DNA of 64,000 nucleotides from Jiangella alba. Its GTDB lineage: Bacteria; Actinomycetota; Actinomycetes; Jiangellales; Jiangellaceae. Positions 1 to 8,504 of the stretch are shown one piece after another. The notes under the pieces were generated by a model. It was not told the DNA's origin. It saw only the letters and a list, made by a program, of their open reading frames with translations, and did not search any database. A program made the translations under genes and the position numbers. Position 1 is the first letter of the stretch. Each line of letters begins with the position of its first letter. Location of the stretch: the NCBI RefSeq assembly GCF_900106035.1, contig NZ_FNUC01000003.1, positions 2,845,501 to 2,909,500 of the forward strand, read 5' to 3'.

Positions 1-2
1 AG

Positions 3-263
3 ATCAACGCCAGCTTCCACGACGCGATCCGCGACCTCTCCGGCAACCGCGTCATCGTCCAGTTCCTCGGCACGCTGCTCGGCGTCGACGCCGCGGTGCG
101 CAAGCGCGCGTTGCAGGACCCGGACGAGCTGCAGCGCGGCAACGCCGAGCACATCGACGTCGGCGACGCGATCCTCGACGGCGACCCGGACCGCGCCGAG
201 GCGCTGATGCGCAGCCACGTGCTGCGCTCCGGCGACCACACGCTGCACGCCCGGACGTCATGA
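3..263 (+). CDS. GntR-family regulator, FCD effector domain (5' truncated by window edge)
   Basis: Only the last 86 residues are present. They match the C-terminal half of the FadR-type FCD effector domain: a 'SFHDAI..LSGNRV' segment at the start, then 'EHIDVGDAILDGDPDRAEALM' with the conserved EH and the final 'RSHV'. In the family these histidines and acidic residues bind a metal and a small carboxylate effector. The DNA-binding winged helix lies outside the window. The stop overlaps the start of the creatininase-family gene (ATGA), so the two are co-transcribed and the regulator probably controls that operon. The family call is firm; the effector cannot be read from this fragment. Confidence 0.85.
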   Translation: MNASFHDAIRDLSGNRVIVQFLGTLLGVDAAVRKRALQDPDELQRGNAEHIDVGDAILDGDPDRAEALMRSHVLRSGDHTLHARTS

Positions 264-1015
264 CGGCGCTGCTGGCCGAGCTGACCCGCGCCGCGGTCGC
301 GCGCCGTGCGCCCGACGCCGTCGCCGTCGTGCCGGTCGGGGCGTGCGAGCAGCACGGGCCGCACCTGCCGCTGGGCACCGACCTCATGGTGGCCGAGCAC
401 CTGGCCGCCGCGGCCGCGGACCGGCTGGCCGGGTCGGTGGACGTCGTCGTCGCGCCGGGCGTCGCCGTCGGGTACTCCCCGCACCACGTGCCGATCGGCG
501 CGACGCTGACCGCCGGGGTGGGCACGCTGCTGGCCCAGCTGCGCGACGCCTGCGCCGGGCTGGCCGCGGCCGGGTTCGGCCGGATCTTCCTGCTCAACGG
601 GCACGGCGGCAACGCCGAGCTGATCGTCGTCGCCGCCCGGGAGGCCGGGCAGGCGCTGCGGGTGCAGGTCGGCGCCGGATCGTACTGGGTCATGGCGTGG
701 GACGAGCTGGTCGCGGCCGGCGCGCAGGACCGCGGCCGGCTGCCCGGGCACGCGGGCGCGTTCGAGACGTCGCTGGTGCTGGCGCTGCGCCCGGACCTCG
801 TCGACGCCCCGCCGCACCGGCCGGGCGCCCCGTTCGCGCGCAACCCGGCCGGCTACTGGGGCCGCTACCACGTGGAACGGCCGGACGCGATGGCCCAGGG
901 CGACGGCTACTCCGACGACCCCTCGGCCGGCACCGCCGACGACGGCCGCCGCTACCTCGACGCCGCCACCGGCGCCGTCGCCGCGGCGCTGCGCGAGTTC
1001 GCAGGACAAGTCTGA
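260..1015 (+). CDS. Creatininase-family amidohydrolase
   Basis: This 251-residue protein has the usual length and motifs of the creatininase/MftE superfamily, cytosolic metal-dependent amidohydrolases that open creatinine-type rings or act on small amides. Visible motifs are 'GACEQHGPHLPLGTD' at 27-41 (Glu30, His32 and Asp41 are likely metal ligands), 'NGHGGN' at 113-118 and 'GHAGAFE' at 163-169. Its ATG overlaps the stop of the GntR regulator by 4 bp. No creatinase, hydantoinase or mycofactocin gene is nearby, so the substrate is unknown; the name creatininase refers to the fold only. Confidence 0.88.
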   Translation: MTALLAELTRAAVARRAPDAVAVVPVGACEQHGPHLPLGTDLMVAEHLAAAAADRLAGSVDVVVAPGVAVGYSPHHVPIGATLTAGVGTLLAQLRDACAGLAAAGFGRIFLLNGHGGNAELIVVAAREAGQALRVQVGAGSYWVMAWDELVAAGAQDRGRLPGHAGAFETSLVLALRPDLVDAPPHRPGAPFARNPAGYWGRYHVERPDAMAQGDGYSDDPSAGTADDGRRYLDAATGAVAAALREFAGQV

Positions 1016-1082
1016 GCCTGTCGCGGCCGCACCCCGTTCCGTAGCCTCGATCTCGACCGGACACCGCCCGATGGAGGACGCC

Positions 1083-2471
1083 GTGCAGGAGCACCCCGAC
1101 TACCGCACGCTGGAGGAACGGCTCGCCGAGTGGCGCACCGAGATCCTCACCCGCATGGACCGCGAGGACGAGCTGTCCGTGCTGCCGTCCTACCCGCGGG
1201 TGAACCTCGCCCGCGAGGCCGGCGCCACGGTGCGCGTCGACAGCTACCTCGGCTCCGCCAATCCGGCCTCCGCCGACGCCGTCTACTACGACGTCACCGC
1301 GCCCGCCCCGGCCGGCGCCGTCCCGTTCGCGTCCGAGGACCCGGACCACCCGGTGCTGGCCGAGCTGCGCCGCCGCTTCCCGCTGGCCGACGTGGCCGGC
1401 GACGGCACCGACGTCGAGAAGGCGGTGCGGCTGCGCGACTGGATCAAGTCGCTGTTCCCGCACCACATCCCGTACCGCATGCCGGAGTGGAACGCGCTGC
1501 TCATCCTCGACCGCGGCTCCCGCGGCGTCGAGCACTTCATCTGCGTGCACTACTCGGTGGCGCTGGTGCAGAGCTGCCTCGCGCTGGGCATCCCGGCCCG
1601 GATGATCAACCTGCACCGCGGCATCTCCGACAGTTACCGCATCGGCGACGAGGCGGTCGCCGACCCGCCGGTCGACGAGCACGTCGTGGCCGAGATCTTC
1701 TCGTCCGAGCAGGGCGGCTGGGTCATGATGGACACCGACTTCGACGTCCACTACGAGCGCGACGGCCAGGCGCTGTCGGCGTGGGAGATCCACCAGGCCT
1801 TTGCCGACGACGAGCTGGCCAAGATCGAGCCCCGGCGCGGCCCGCACTCGCTGTCCTTCAACGCCTACGGCGAGCGGCTGCCCGACGAGGACGAGTTCTT
1901 CGCGACGAAGCTGCCGGCCTACTACGCGCACATCACCGTGCTGATGCGCAACGACTTCCTCAGCGACACCGACGGCCCGGTCACCATGGCGCACCCCGTC
2001 GACGGCACCGCCACCCCGATCCTGTGGCACCGCGGCTCGGACAACCGGCTGCAGCCGCACCTCATGGGCCCGGTCGTCGTCGCGCAGCCGTACACCGAGG
2101 TCACGCCGGTGCTCACCGACGGCAACCGGCGCACCGGCTGGGCCTCGGCCGACGCCGCTGAGCCGCACACCGTCGAGGTCGCGCTGGCCGGGCCGCGGCT
2201 GCTCGGGCGCGCCGTCCTGCACTGGCCGGAGTACCGGCTGCGCTACCACAGCAGCGCGGTCTACCGGCTGGAGACCCGCGACGGCGACGACGGCGCCTGG
2301 GAGCCCTGGATCGACGTCACCGACGGCGCCGAGACACCGTACTCGGTGCACGACGCCCCCACCCGGCGGGCGACGCACGTCCGGCTGGCACAGCCGGCCG
2401 GCGGCGGCTCGGCGGACTTCCCGGACCGGCTCTGGCTCACCCAGCTCGAGCTCTACGCTCCCTCGGCTTGA
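1083..2471 (+). CDS. Transglutaminase-like cysteine hydrolase
   Basis: The 462-residue product has a transglutaminase-like core. A catalytic Cys-His-Asp set is visible as Cys154 in 'HFICVHYS', His200 in 'VDEHVVAEIF' and Asp217 or Asp219 in 'MMDTDFDVHY'. The C-terminal third looks like a beta-rich galactose-binding-like domain (about residues 330-460). There is no signal peptide, so it is probably cytosolic. I chose the GTG at 1083 because a GGAGG ribosome site sits 5 nt before it; the ATG at 1071 lies on top of that site and has no good site of its own. A TAGCCT -10-like box lies at 1042-1047. Substrate unknown; it could be a peptidase or an amidase. Confidence 0.75.
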   Translation: MQEHPDYRTLEERLAEWRTEILTRMDREDELSVLPSYPRVNLAREAGATVRVDSYLGSANPASADAVYYDVTAPAPAGAVPFASEDPDHPVLAELRRRFPLADVAGDGTDVEKAVRLRDWIKSLFPHHIPYRMPEWNALLILDRGSRGVEHFICVHYSVALVQSCLALGIPARMINLHRGISDSYRIGDEAVADPPVDEHVVAEIFSSEQGGWVMMDTDFDVHYERDGQALSAWEIHQAFADDELAKIEPRRGPHSLSFNAYGERLPDEDEFFATKLPAYYAHITVLMRNDFLSDTDGPVTMAHPVDGTATPILWHRGSDNRLQPHLMGPVVVAQPYTEVTPVLTDGNRRTGWASADAAEPHTVEVALAGPRLLGRAVLHWPEYRLRYHSSAVYRLETRDGDDGAWEPWIDVTDGAETPYSVHDAPTRRATHVRLAQPAGGGSADFPDRLWLTQLELYAPSA

Positions 2472-2498
2472 CCCTCACGCAACGTCAGGCGCCAGCAT
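2468..2498 (+). promoter_or_regulatory. MerR-type promoter with operator in an overlong spacer
   Basis: TTGACC at 2468-2473 and CAGCAT at 2493-2498 are separated by 19 bp, the long spacing typical of promoters activated by MerR proteins. Inside the spacer lies an inverted repeat, CCTCACG (2473-2479), CAA, CGTCAGG (2483-2489), with one mismatch. It stands just before the VOC gene and its MerR/TipAS partner, so autoregulation of that pair is the natural reading. The -35 overlaps the stop codon of the preceding gene. Confidence 0.72.
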
Positions 2499-2505
2499 CG
2501 GAGGC

Positions 2506-3012
2506 ATGACCGACTACTACAACGCGTTCGAGATCAGCCCGGTCCCGGAACCGGCCGACGACGCCGTCGTGCCGGAGATCTACCGGGGCATCTACGGGAT
2601 GCCGATGTTCCTCACCGTACCGACGGCCGACCTGGCCGCCTCGGTGGACTTCTGGACCCGCGGGCTCGGTTTCGTCGACCTCTTCACCGTCCCCGGCCAG
2701 GTCACCCACCTGCGCCGGTGGGCGTTCCAGGACGTCCTGCTGATGCCCGGCGAGCCGGCGACCGGCGCGCCGGCGGCGACGGTGAGCTTCTCGTGCGTCC
2801 TCAGCCAGCTCGACGGCATCGCGCGCGACTGCGCCGCCGCGCTGCCGGGCAGCACCGGCGATCCGGCGCCGACGCCGTGGAACACGGTCGACCTGCACGT
2901 CGTGACGCCCGAGCGCACCCACGTCGTGATGACCGCGGCCCGGCCGTGGGACCCGGAGTCGGCCGAGGCGGAGCTCCTGCGGGCCGTCGGCATCGAGCAT
3001 CCGTCGGCGTGA
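2506..3012 (+). CDS. VOC-family (glyoxalase/bleomycin-resistance fold) protein
   Basis: The 168-residue protein carries one vicinal-oxygen-chelate module from about residue 33 ('MPMFLTVPTADLAASVDFWTR') to 147 ('HVVMTAARPWD'). The family includes lyases, dioxygenases and proteins that sequester antibiotics. The start has a good ribosome site (GGAGG, then c, ATG). It is followed at once by a TipAS-type MerR regulator, the pair shares the MerR-type promoter at 2468-2498, and the regulator gene begins near or within its stop codon. A role in drug or electrophile protection is likely by context, but the ligand is not known. Metal ligands are not obvious, so it may be a binding protein and not an enzyme. 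Confidence 0.85.
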   Translation: MTDYYNAFEISPVPEPADDAVVPEIYRGIYGMPMFLTVPTADLAASVDFWTRGLGFVDLFTVPGQVTHLRRWAFQDVLLMPGEPATGAPAATVSFSCVLSQLDGIARDCAAALPGSTGDPAPTPWNTVDLHVVTPERTHVVMTAARPWDPESAEAELLRAVGIEHPSA

Positions 3013-3025
3013 CGGCGTCGCCTGC

Positions 3026-3031
3026 CAGACT
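3026..3031 (+). promoter_or_regulatory. Candidate -10 box of a leaderless MerR transcript
   Basis: CAGACT ends 7 nt before the GTG at 3039. The same box and spacing recur before several other genes here, including the PucR gene on the other strand. It would let the regulator be transcribed apart from the VOC gene. Confidence 0.35.
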
Positions 3032-3038
3032 GGACGGC

Positions 3039-3848
3039 GTGACCGGCCCGGCCCCCGACCCCGACGACGGCCGCACCGTCGCCGCCACGGCGGCGCTGAC
3101 CGGCGTCACGGTGCGCACCCTGCACCACTGGGACGCCGTCGGGCTGGTCTCGCCGTCGGGGCGCACGACGCGCGGCTACCGGCTGTACTCCGCGGCCGCC
3201 GTCGCCCGCATCCACCGGGTGCTGATGTACCGCGAGCTCGGCCTCCGCCTCGACCGCATCGCCGAGCTCCTGGACGGGCCGGCGCCCGACCCCGCCGCGC
3301 CGCTGCGGGAGCAGCGTGAGCAGTTGCTCGCCCGCATCGACCGGCTGCGCGGCATGGTCGGCGCCGTCGACCGGCTGATCGAGGCCACCGAGGCGGGCAT
3401 CCTGCTCTCCGCCGAGCAGCAGGTGGAGGTGTTCGGCGCCGGCTGGCGCCCGGAACGGGTGGCGGTGGCCCGCGACCGGTGGGGCGACACCCCGCAGTGG
3501 CGCCAGTTCGCCGAGCGGTCGGCCGGCCGCACCGGCGACGACTGGCGCGAGCTCGCCGACGGCGCCACGGCCCTGTACGAGGAGCTCGCCGCCGCCCAGC
3601 GCGCCGGCGTGGTTCCGGGCAGCGCGGCCGCCGGCGAGCTGGCCGAACGGCACCGGGCGAGCATCGGCGCCTACTTCGACTGCACCCACGCCATGCACGT
3701 GTGCCTGGTCCGCCAGCAGGCCGGCGACCCGGAGTTCGTCGCCTACTACGACCGGTTCGGCCCCGGCCTGGCCGCCTGGCTGCGCGACGTGGTCGACGCC
3801 AACGCCGCCGCCCATGGCGTCGACCCTGCCACCGCGACCTGGACTTGA
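3039..3848 (+). CDS. MerR-family regulator with TipAS antibiotic-recognition domain
   Basis: The 269-residue protein begins with a MerR winged helix ('TVAATAALTGVTVRTLHHWDAVGL', then 'RTTRGYRLYS'), continues with the coiled dimer helix (about 85-120), and ends in a TipAS-like alpha-helical domain ('YYDRFGPGLAAWLRDVVDANA'). In Streptomyces TipA this domain binds thiopeptides and multidrug ligands and turns the protein into an activator. The start is uncertain: GTG 3039 follows a -10-like box, while GTG 3009 overlaps the VOC stop and would add 10 residues. It most likely acts on the promoter at 2468-2498. Ligand unknown. Confidence 0.87.
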   Translation: MTGPAPDPDDGRTVAATAALTGVTVRTLHHWDAVGLVSPSGRTTRGYRLYSAAAVARIHRVLMYRELGLRLDRIAELLDGPAPDPAAPLREQREQLLARIDRLRGMVGAVDRLIEATEAGILLSAEQQVEVFGAGWRPERVAVARDRWGDTPQWRQFAERSAGRTGDDWRELADGATALYEELAAAQRAGVVPGSAAAGELAERHRASIGAYFDCTHAMHVCLVRQQAGDPEFVAYYDRFGPGLAAWLRDVVDANAAAHGVDPATATWT

Positions 3849-3919
3849 GGGTTGTCCGGTACCGGGCAGGCACGTCTGCGGCAGAGTCTCAAGAAGCACT
3901 TCAATGAGACGATGGAAGC

Positions 3920-4096
3920 ATGAAGTTCGTGTTCGAGGTCGACCTCGACGACATCGGCGACACCGCCAAGGAACTGGGTCGCATCCTGCGCTACTGGGGC
4001 GGCAACCTGCACCACTACGACCTCGTGCCCGGCGACGGCTCGGTCGTCTACGACTCCGCCTACCGCGAGACCGGCCGCTGGAGCATCACCGGCTAG
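3920..4096 (+). CDS. Small hypothetical protein, 58 residues
   Basis: A short reading frame starting 'MKFVFEVDLDD' and ending 'RETGRWSITG'. It is acidic, has no membrane segment and no cysteines, and its codons end mostly in G or C, as expected of a real gene in this genome. The phrase 'LGRILRYWGGNLHHYDLVPGDG' suggests a small alpha-beta domain. The stretch GGAAGC before the ATG is a weak ribosome site. I do not recognise a family. It stands alone between the MerR gene and the 3' end of the convergent PucR gene. Confidence 0.6.
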   Translation: MKFVFEVDLDDIGDTAKELGRILRYWGGNLHHYDLVPGDGSVVYDSAYRETGRWSITG

Positions 4097-4244
4097 CTGA
4101 GCCGGCCTTCGCACGCTGCAGCGCGTTTCGCGGCCGTTGGCCGTCGGCCGGTCTTCGAGAGCGGGAGCCGCGTTTCGGGCGTCGTTTCGGGCTGTGCGCA
4201 TGGTTCTGGCTATTCACGTCGACCCGGGTCGTCGTGTGGCGAAC

Positions 4245-5882
4245 CTAGGACTCGTCGCCGCCGAGAACGGACCAGCCGCGGACCGCGACGTGCAGGTTGA
4301 GGCGGATGTCGGGGTCGCCGAGGTCGAAACCGGTGAGGTCGCGGATGCGCTGCAGCCGGTAGCGCAGCGTGCTGCGGTGGATGATCAGCGCGGCCGCGGT
4401 CTCGTCGTAGTTGCCGCCGTGGTCGAGGTAGGTGCGCAGCGTCCGGGTCAGCTCGCTGTGGCTCTCGGCGTCGTAGCGCAGCAGCGCGCCCAGCCACTCG
4501 TCGACGTAGCGTTCGAGGTCGCCGCTGCCGGCGCCGGTGCCGAGGATGCGGTAGAGACCCAGTTCGTCGTCGACGGTGACGCCGTCGCGCTGGCGGCCGC
4601 CGGCCCGCACGGCGTAGGCCCGCTGCGCGTCGCGCCACGACTGCGCGAGGCCGGCCGGGCCGTCGGCCGGGCGCCCCACCCCGACGGCCACCTCGGCGGT
4701 GCCGAGCCGGTCCGAGATCGCCGCGTGCAGCCGCTCCCACGTCGCCGCGGCGGCCGCGCGCGGCGGGTCGGGCGTCAGCAGCACGACGTGGTCGGCGCGG
4801 CGTCCGAGCAGGCCGGGCAGCCCGAGCCCGGCGACGGCCCGCTCGACGGCGGCCGTCAGCGCGTCGCCGGCCGGCGCCACCGGCGAGCCGACGACGACGG
4901 CGCGGTGCGGCGGGGCGAGGTCGTAGCCCACCGCCTCGGCCCGGGCGGTCGCGCTGGCCTCGTCGACGCCGTCGAGGAGGTCCTCGACGAGGTCGCGCCG
5001 CTGCTTCCCCTCCACCTCGGCCACCGCCTGGACGTGTGCCAGCTCGCCGGAGAGCACCAGCGCGGCGTGCGCCAGCGCGAACTGGTCCCGCTCGCCGGCC
5101 ATGCGGCCCGGGTCGACCAGCGCGATGGTGCCGAGCACCTCGTGCCGCGGCTGCGCCGCCGCGACCAGGCGGTCGCCGTCGCGGACCGGGAGCGGGCCGT
5201 GCGGGTCCGGCGCGCCGGTCCCGGCGGCGGGCGCCTCGGCCAGGCCGGGCCACGCGCGGGGGTGCCCGGACGCGTCCTCGATGATCACCGGCAGGCCGGT
5301 GATCGCGTGCAGCGCCTCGGCGATGGCGCCGATGCGGTCGTCGGCGGGGTCGGCGGCGGCGCGGGCCAGCGTCTCCTGAACGGCGACCTGCTCGCGCAGT
5401 TGCGCCTCGGCCCGGTGGAGGTCGCCGGTGGTCCTGCGCAGCCGGCGGCGCAGCGCGTCCTGACCGAGCGCGACGGCGGTGTAGCGGGCCAGGCTGGCGA
5501 GCAGGAACCGCTCGTCGGTGCTCGGCGGCCGGCCGCCGCCGACGACGAGGTGGCCCTGCGGGCCGTTCGCGGCGTGCATGGCGTACGCCCAGGCCCAGCC
5601 GTACCCCTCGGCGGCGACCCGGCCGCCGGCCGCGCGCAGGCCGCCGATCCCGGCGGCGGCAGCGTCGCCCGTCTTGCGCGGGACGGCCACCACCTCGCAC
5701 GCGGTCCAGGACCGGACGGCGCCGCGGGCCAGCTCGACGATCTGTGCCGCCGGCCGCCCGTCGGCCATCAGCAACGACAGCGCCAGCAGCTCACGCAGCC
5801 GCGCTGGTCCACGCCGCGCCGCCGGTGGTCCCACGACAGGCGGCTGCGGCGCCCCACCCCGAGCGCTGCCGCTGTGCGACAT
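4245..5882 (-). CDS. PucR-family transcriptional regulator (GAF-like sensor plus HTH_30)
   Basis: About 545 residues. The C-terminus has the PucR signature helix-turn-helix, 'LRTYLDHGGNYDETAAALIIHRSTLRYRL', followed by 'LTGFDLGDPDIRLNLHVAVRGW'. The middle has a GGDEF-like CdaR domain, and the N-terminal 300 residues resemble GAF-type sensing modules. In this family such proteins control purine, proline or sugar-acid catabolism. No obvious target enzyme is adjacent. I prefer the ATG at 5882, since CAGACT stands 6 nt before it, over the ATG at 5903. It is divergent from the GAF-ANTAR gene with a 210-bp gap. Confidence 0.85.
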   Translation of the reverse strand: MSHSGSARGGAPQPPVVGPPAARRGPARLRELLALSLLMADGRPAAQIVELARGAVRSWTACEVVAVPRKTGDAAAAGIGGLRAAGGRVAAEGYGWAWAYAMHAANGPQGHLVVGGGRPPSTDERFLLASLARYTAVALGQDALRRRLRRTTGDLHRAEAQLREQVAVQETLARAAADPADDRIGAIAEALHAITGLPVIIEDASGHPRAWPGLAEAPAAGTGAPDPHGPLPVRDGDRLVAAAQPRHEVLGTIALVDPGRMAGERDQFALAHAALVLSGELAHVQAVAEVEGKQRRDLVEDLLDGVDEASATARAEAVGYDLAPPHRAVVVGSPVAPAGDALTAAVERAVAGLGLPGLLGRRADHVVLLTPDPPRAAAAATWERLHAAISDRLGTAEVAVGVGRPADGPAGLAQSWRDAQRAYAVRAGGRQRDGVTVDDELGLYRILGTGAGSGDLERYVDEWLGALLRYDAESHSELTRTLRTYLDHGGNYDETAAALIIHRSTLRYRLQRIRDLTGFDLGDPDIRLNLHVAVRGWSVLGGDES

Positions 5883-5888
5883 CGTCCC

Positions 5889-5894
5889 AGTCTG
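5889..5894 (-). promoter_or_regulatory. Candidate -10 box of a leaderless pucR-type transcript
   Basis: On the minus strand CAGACT is followed by 6 nt and then the ATG at 5882. It is the same box and spacing as in front of the MerR gene at 3039. Confidence 0.35.
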
Positions 5895-6092
5895 CCCCGT
5901 CACGCGTCACATGTCAGTCCATTCGGCGGGGACACGCCGGGCAGACTGGTCCGTCCACCCCTCTCGACCTGCCAGGACGGTCCGTGCGGGCCCCTCTCGT
6001 CCCGTCAGGCCGAAGCCGTTTCCGCTGGTCGGTGACATCGTCGACAGCAGGACCAGCCGATTTTCAGGTACAAGGCGACGGGGGCGGAGCCG

Positions 6093-6827
6093 ATGACCAC
6101 GGACCAAGCCATGACCACGGGGCCCAAGACGGCCTGTGCCCTGCTCACCAGCAGCGGCACGTTGCACGACTTCCTGACCGGCCTGGCCGGCAGCATCGCG
6201 CACGAACTGGGCGGCGGGGTGGCCTGCTCGGTGACGGTGCGGCGCGGGCCGCGCGTGCCGGTGACCTCGGGCAGCAGCGACGCCGTCGCCGCGGCCCTGG
6301 AGGAGACGCAGTACATCACCCAGGAGGGGCCGACGTTGCAGGCCGTGCAGACCGGCGAACCGGTGCGGGTCGAGTACCTGCCGGCCGACCTGCGCTGGCC
6401 GGAGCTGGCCCTGCGCGGAACCGCAGACGGCGTGGCGACGGTGTTCGCGGTGCCGGTCGACGGCGACCTCGCGCCGCTCGGCGCCGTCACCGTCTACGCA
6501 CCGCGGGCGGAGGCGCTGGACGCCGCGGCCCGGGCCCGGACGGCGGAACTGGCCGGCCAGCACGCCGTCGCCCTGCCCATCGCGCTGCGCATGTTCGAGT
6601 ACGCGGCACACGCCGAGCACCTGCGCGTCGCGCTGACCTCGCGCTACGTCATCGACCAGGCGCTCGGGGTGCTGATGAGCCGGCACAGCTGCAACGCCCG
6701 CACGGCGTTCGAGGTGCTGCGGCGCCGCTCGCAGCGCGACAACGTCAAGCTGCGCAAGATCGCCGCCGACATCATCGTCTCGACGACGGGTGAGGCGCCG
6801 CTCCCGCCGGGGCCCATCCCGCACTAA
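6093..6827 (+). CDS. GAF and ANTAR domain RNA-binding antiterminator
   Basis: The 244-residue protein has a GAF domain (about 20-150; 'EGPTLQAVQTGEPVRVEYL' is typical of actinobacterial members) and a C-terminal ANTAR module (about 170-230, 'YVIDQALGVLMSRHSCNARTAFEVLRRRS'). ANTAR helices bind paired hairpins in nascent RNA and prevent termination, and the GAF domain senses a ligand or redox state. The start is supported by GGGGCGGA about 4 nt before the ATG. Mycobacterial and Streptomyces genomes have several such genes; the target RNA cannot be read from this window. Confidence 0.88.
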   Translation: MTTDQAMTTGPKTACALLTSSGTLHDFLTGLAGSIAHELGGGVACSVTVRRGPRVPVTSGSSDAVAAALEETQYITQEGPTLQAVQTGEPVRVEYLPADLRWPELALRGTADGVATVFAVPVDGDLAPLGAVTVYAPRAEALDAAARARTAELAGQHAVALPIALRMFEYAAHAEHLRVALTSRYVIDQALGVLMSRHSCNARTAFEVLRRRSQRDNVKLRKIAADIIVSTTGEAPLPPGPIPH

Positions 6828-6830
6828 GAT
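6825..6830 (+). promoter_or_regulatory. Candidate -10 box (leaderless) for the phosphodiesterase gene
   Basis: TAAGAT overlaps the TAA stop of the preceding gene and is followed by 8 nt and the ATG at 6839. No ribosome site is visible in between. Confidence 0.4.
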
Positions 6831-6838
6831 CGCGGGCG

Positions 6839-7591
6839 ATGATCCTCGCCCACGCCAGTGACCCCCACGTCGGCAGCGTGCACGACACCGCGCTCGCCGC
6901 GGCCTTCGCGGCGCTGCCCGCCGCCCTCGGCTCGGTCCGCCCCGCACCCGCCCTGCTGCTGCTCACCGGCGACCTCACCGACCACGGCGACGCCGTCGAG
7001 TACCGGCGGCTGGGCGCGCTGCTCGAGCCGCTCGGCGTGCGCTGCCTGGTGGTCGCCGGCAACCACGACGACCCCGCCGTGCTGCGCGCCGAGCTGCCGC
7101 AGCTGCTGGGTCCCCCCGCCGACGCCGCCGGGTCGCCGGCCGCCTGGACCGAGACCGTCGGCGGTGTGCTGCTGGTCGGGCTGGACAGTTCGTCCGGCAC
7201 CCTCGGCGACGTCCAGCTGGGCTGGCTCGACGGCGTGCTGGCGGCGGCCACCGGGCCCGCGCTGGTCGTCCTGCACCACCCGCCGTTCCCTACCGGGCTG
7301 GCCCAGCTCGACACCGAGTGGCCGCTCACCGACGCGGCCGCCCTGCGTGCCGTCGTGGCCCGGCACCCGTCCGTCGCCGCCGTCCTGTGCGGCCACGACC
7401 ACCGGCACATCGCGACCCGCCTCGACGGCGCGGTGCCGATGGTCTCGGCGCCGGCGCTGTCGTGGCGGCCGGAGCTCGACCTGCGCGCGGACGTCGACCT
7501 GACCCCGTCCGCCGAGCCCGCCGCCCTCCTCGTCCACGTCGTCGACGAGCTGGGGCTGCGCACCCACCACCTCGCGCTAGGGGCTGGCTGA
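6839..7591 (+). CDS. Metallophosphoesterase of the CpdA (class III cyclic nucleotide phosphodiesterase) type
   Basis: The 250-residue protein has all calcineurin-like motifs in order: 'DPHVGS' (8-13), 'TGDLTDHGD' (about 43-51), 'GNHDD' (about 75-79), 'HHPPF' (about 144-148) and 'GHDHRH' (about 184-189). These ligate a binuclear metal centre. Close relatives hydrolyse cAMP or other phosphodiesters in the cytosol. There is no signal peptide. Its last 15 bp overlap the 3' end of the convergent PPK2 gene. The DPH form of the first motif, in place of DxH with another spacing, is normal for the family. Confidence 0.87.
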   Translation: MILAHASDPHVGSVHDTALAAAFAALPAALGSVRPAPALLLLTGDLTDHGDAVEYRRLGALLEPLGVRCLVVAGNHDDPAVLRAELPQLLGPPADAAGSPAAWTETVGGVLLVGLDSSSGTLGDVQLGWLDGVLAAATGPALVVLHHPPFPTGLAQLDTEWPLTDAAALRAVVARHPSVAAVLCGHDHRHIATRLDGAVPMVSAPALSWRPELDLRADVDLTPSAEPAALLVHVVDELGLRTHHLALGAG

Positions 7592-8500
7592 CGACACCCG
7601 CTCGGCCTCCAGCACCTCGCGTGCGCGGGCGTTCGACTCCCGCGCCGCGGCGGAGACCACCGGCCACTGCAGGTCGAGGCCCTCGATGGTTTCGAGCAGC
7701 ACCGCCGCGACCAGCGCCTGGGTGACGCTCTTCTGGTCGGCCGGCACCACGTACCAGGGCGCCCACGCCGTCGAGGTCGCGGACAGCGCGGCCTCGTAGG
7801 CGGCCTGGTAGTCCTCCCACAGCGCCCGCTCCGCGACGTCGGCGGCGTTGAACTTCCACTGCTTGTCCGGGTTGTCGAGGCGGGCCATGAACCGCCGGTG
7901 CTGCTCGTCCTTGGAGACGTGCAGGAAGAACTTGACGATCCGGGTGCCGTTGCGGTCGAGATGCCGCTCGAAGGCGTTGATGTCCTCGTAGCGCGCGGCC
8001 CAGAAGGCCGGCCCGCGGTCGCCGTCGGGCAGCTTCTGCGCGTCCAGCCACTCCGGGTGCACGCGCAGCGCGATGACCTCCTCGTAGTGCGACCGGTTGA
8101 AGATGCCGATCCGGCCGCGCTCGGGCACGGCCTTCGCGATGCGCCAGAGGTAGGTGTGGTCCAGTTCCTCAGCGGACGGCTTGCGGAAGCCGACGACGTC
8201 CACGCCCTGCGGGTTGACGCCGGACATGACGTGCTCGATCGCCGAGTCCTTGCCGGCGGCGTCCATCGCCTGGAAGACGACCAGCAGGGCGTACCGGTCG
8301 CTGGCCCAGAGCAGCTCCTGCGCGTCGGACAGCGCGGACACCCCCTCCCTCAGCAGCTCCCGCGCGGTCGCGTCGAGCTGTGTCGCCGCCAGCGACCCCA
8401 GCTCGCCGCCGGCCGACCAGCGGGGGTCCCGCCCGGCCAGGTCCGCCGGCTGGCCCGGCCGCACGCGTAACCCGTCGACGATCCGGCTGCGTCTGTCCAT
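7577..8500 (-). CDS. ppk2: Polyphosphate kinase 2 (PPK2) family protein
   Basis: This single-domain PPK2 of 307 residues uses polyphosphate to phosphorylate nucleoside mono- or diphosphates. It shows the Walker A 'FQAMDAAGKDS' (76-86), then 'GFRKPSAEELDHTYLWR' and the lid-region 'FNRSHYEEV'. The absence of a duplicated domain places it with class I or III enzymes, though class cannot be settled from motifs alone. It follows the P-type ATPase gene by only 4 nt on the same strand, so it is likely the last gene of a three-gene operon that begins with the membrane protein at 11623. Confidence 0.93.
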   Translation of the reverse strand: MDRRSRIVDGLRVRPGQPADLAGRDPRWSAGGELGSLAATQLDATARELLREGVSALSDAQELLWASDRYALLVVFQAMDAAGKDSAIEHVMSGVNPQGVDVVGFRKPSAEELDHTYLWRIAKAVPERGRIGIFNRSHYEEVIALRVHPEWLDAQKLPDGDRGPAFWAARYEDINAFERHLDRNGTRIVKFFLHVSKDEQHRRFMARLDNPDKQWKFNAADVAERALWEDYQAAYEAALSATSTAWAPWYVVPADQKSVTQALVAAVLLETIEGLDLQWPVVSAAARESNARAREVLEAERVSSASP

Positions 8501-8504
8501 GTCC

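Noticed and set aside
4137-6035. Long open frame on the plus strand across the PucR gene
   Set aside because: It is antisense to a well-supported PucR regulator; the encoded sequence is low-complexity (VAEVEVAD-type repeats) as expected from a shadow frame in high-GC DNA.
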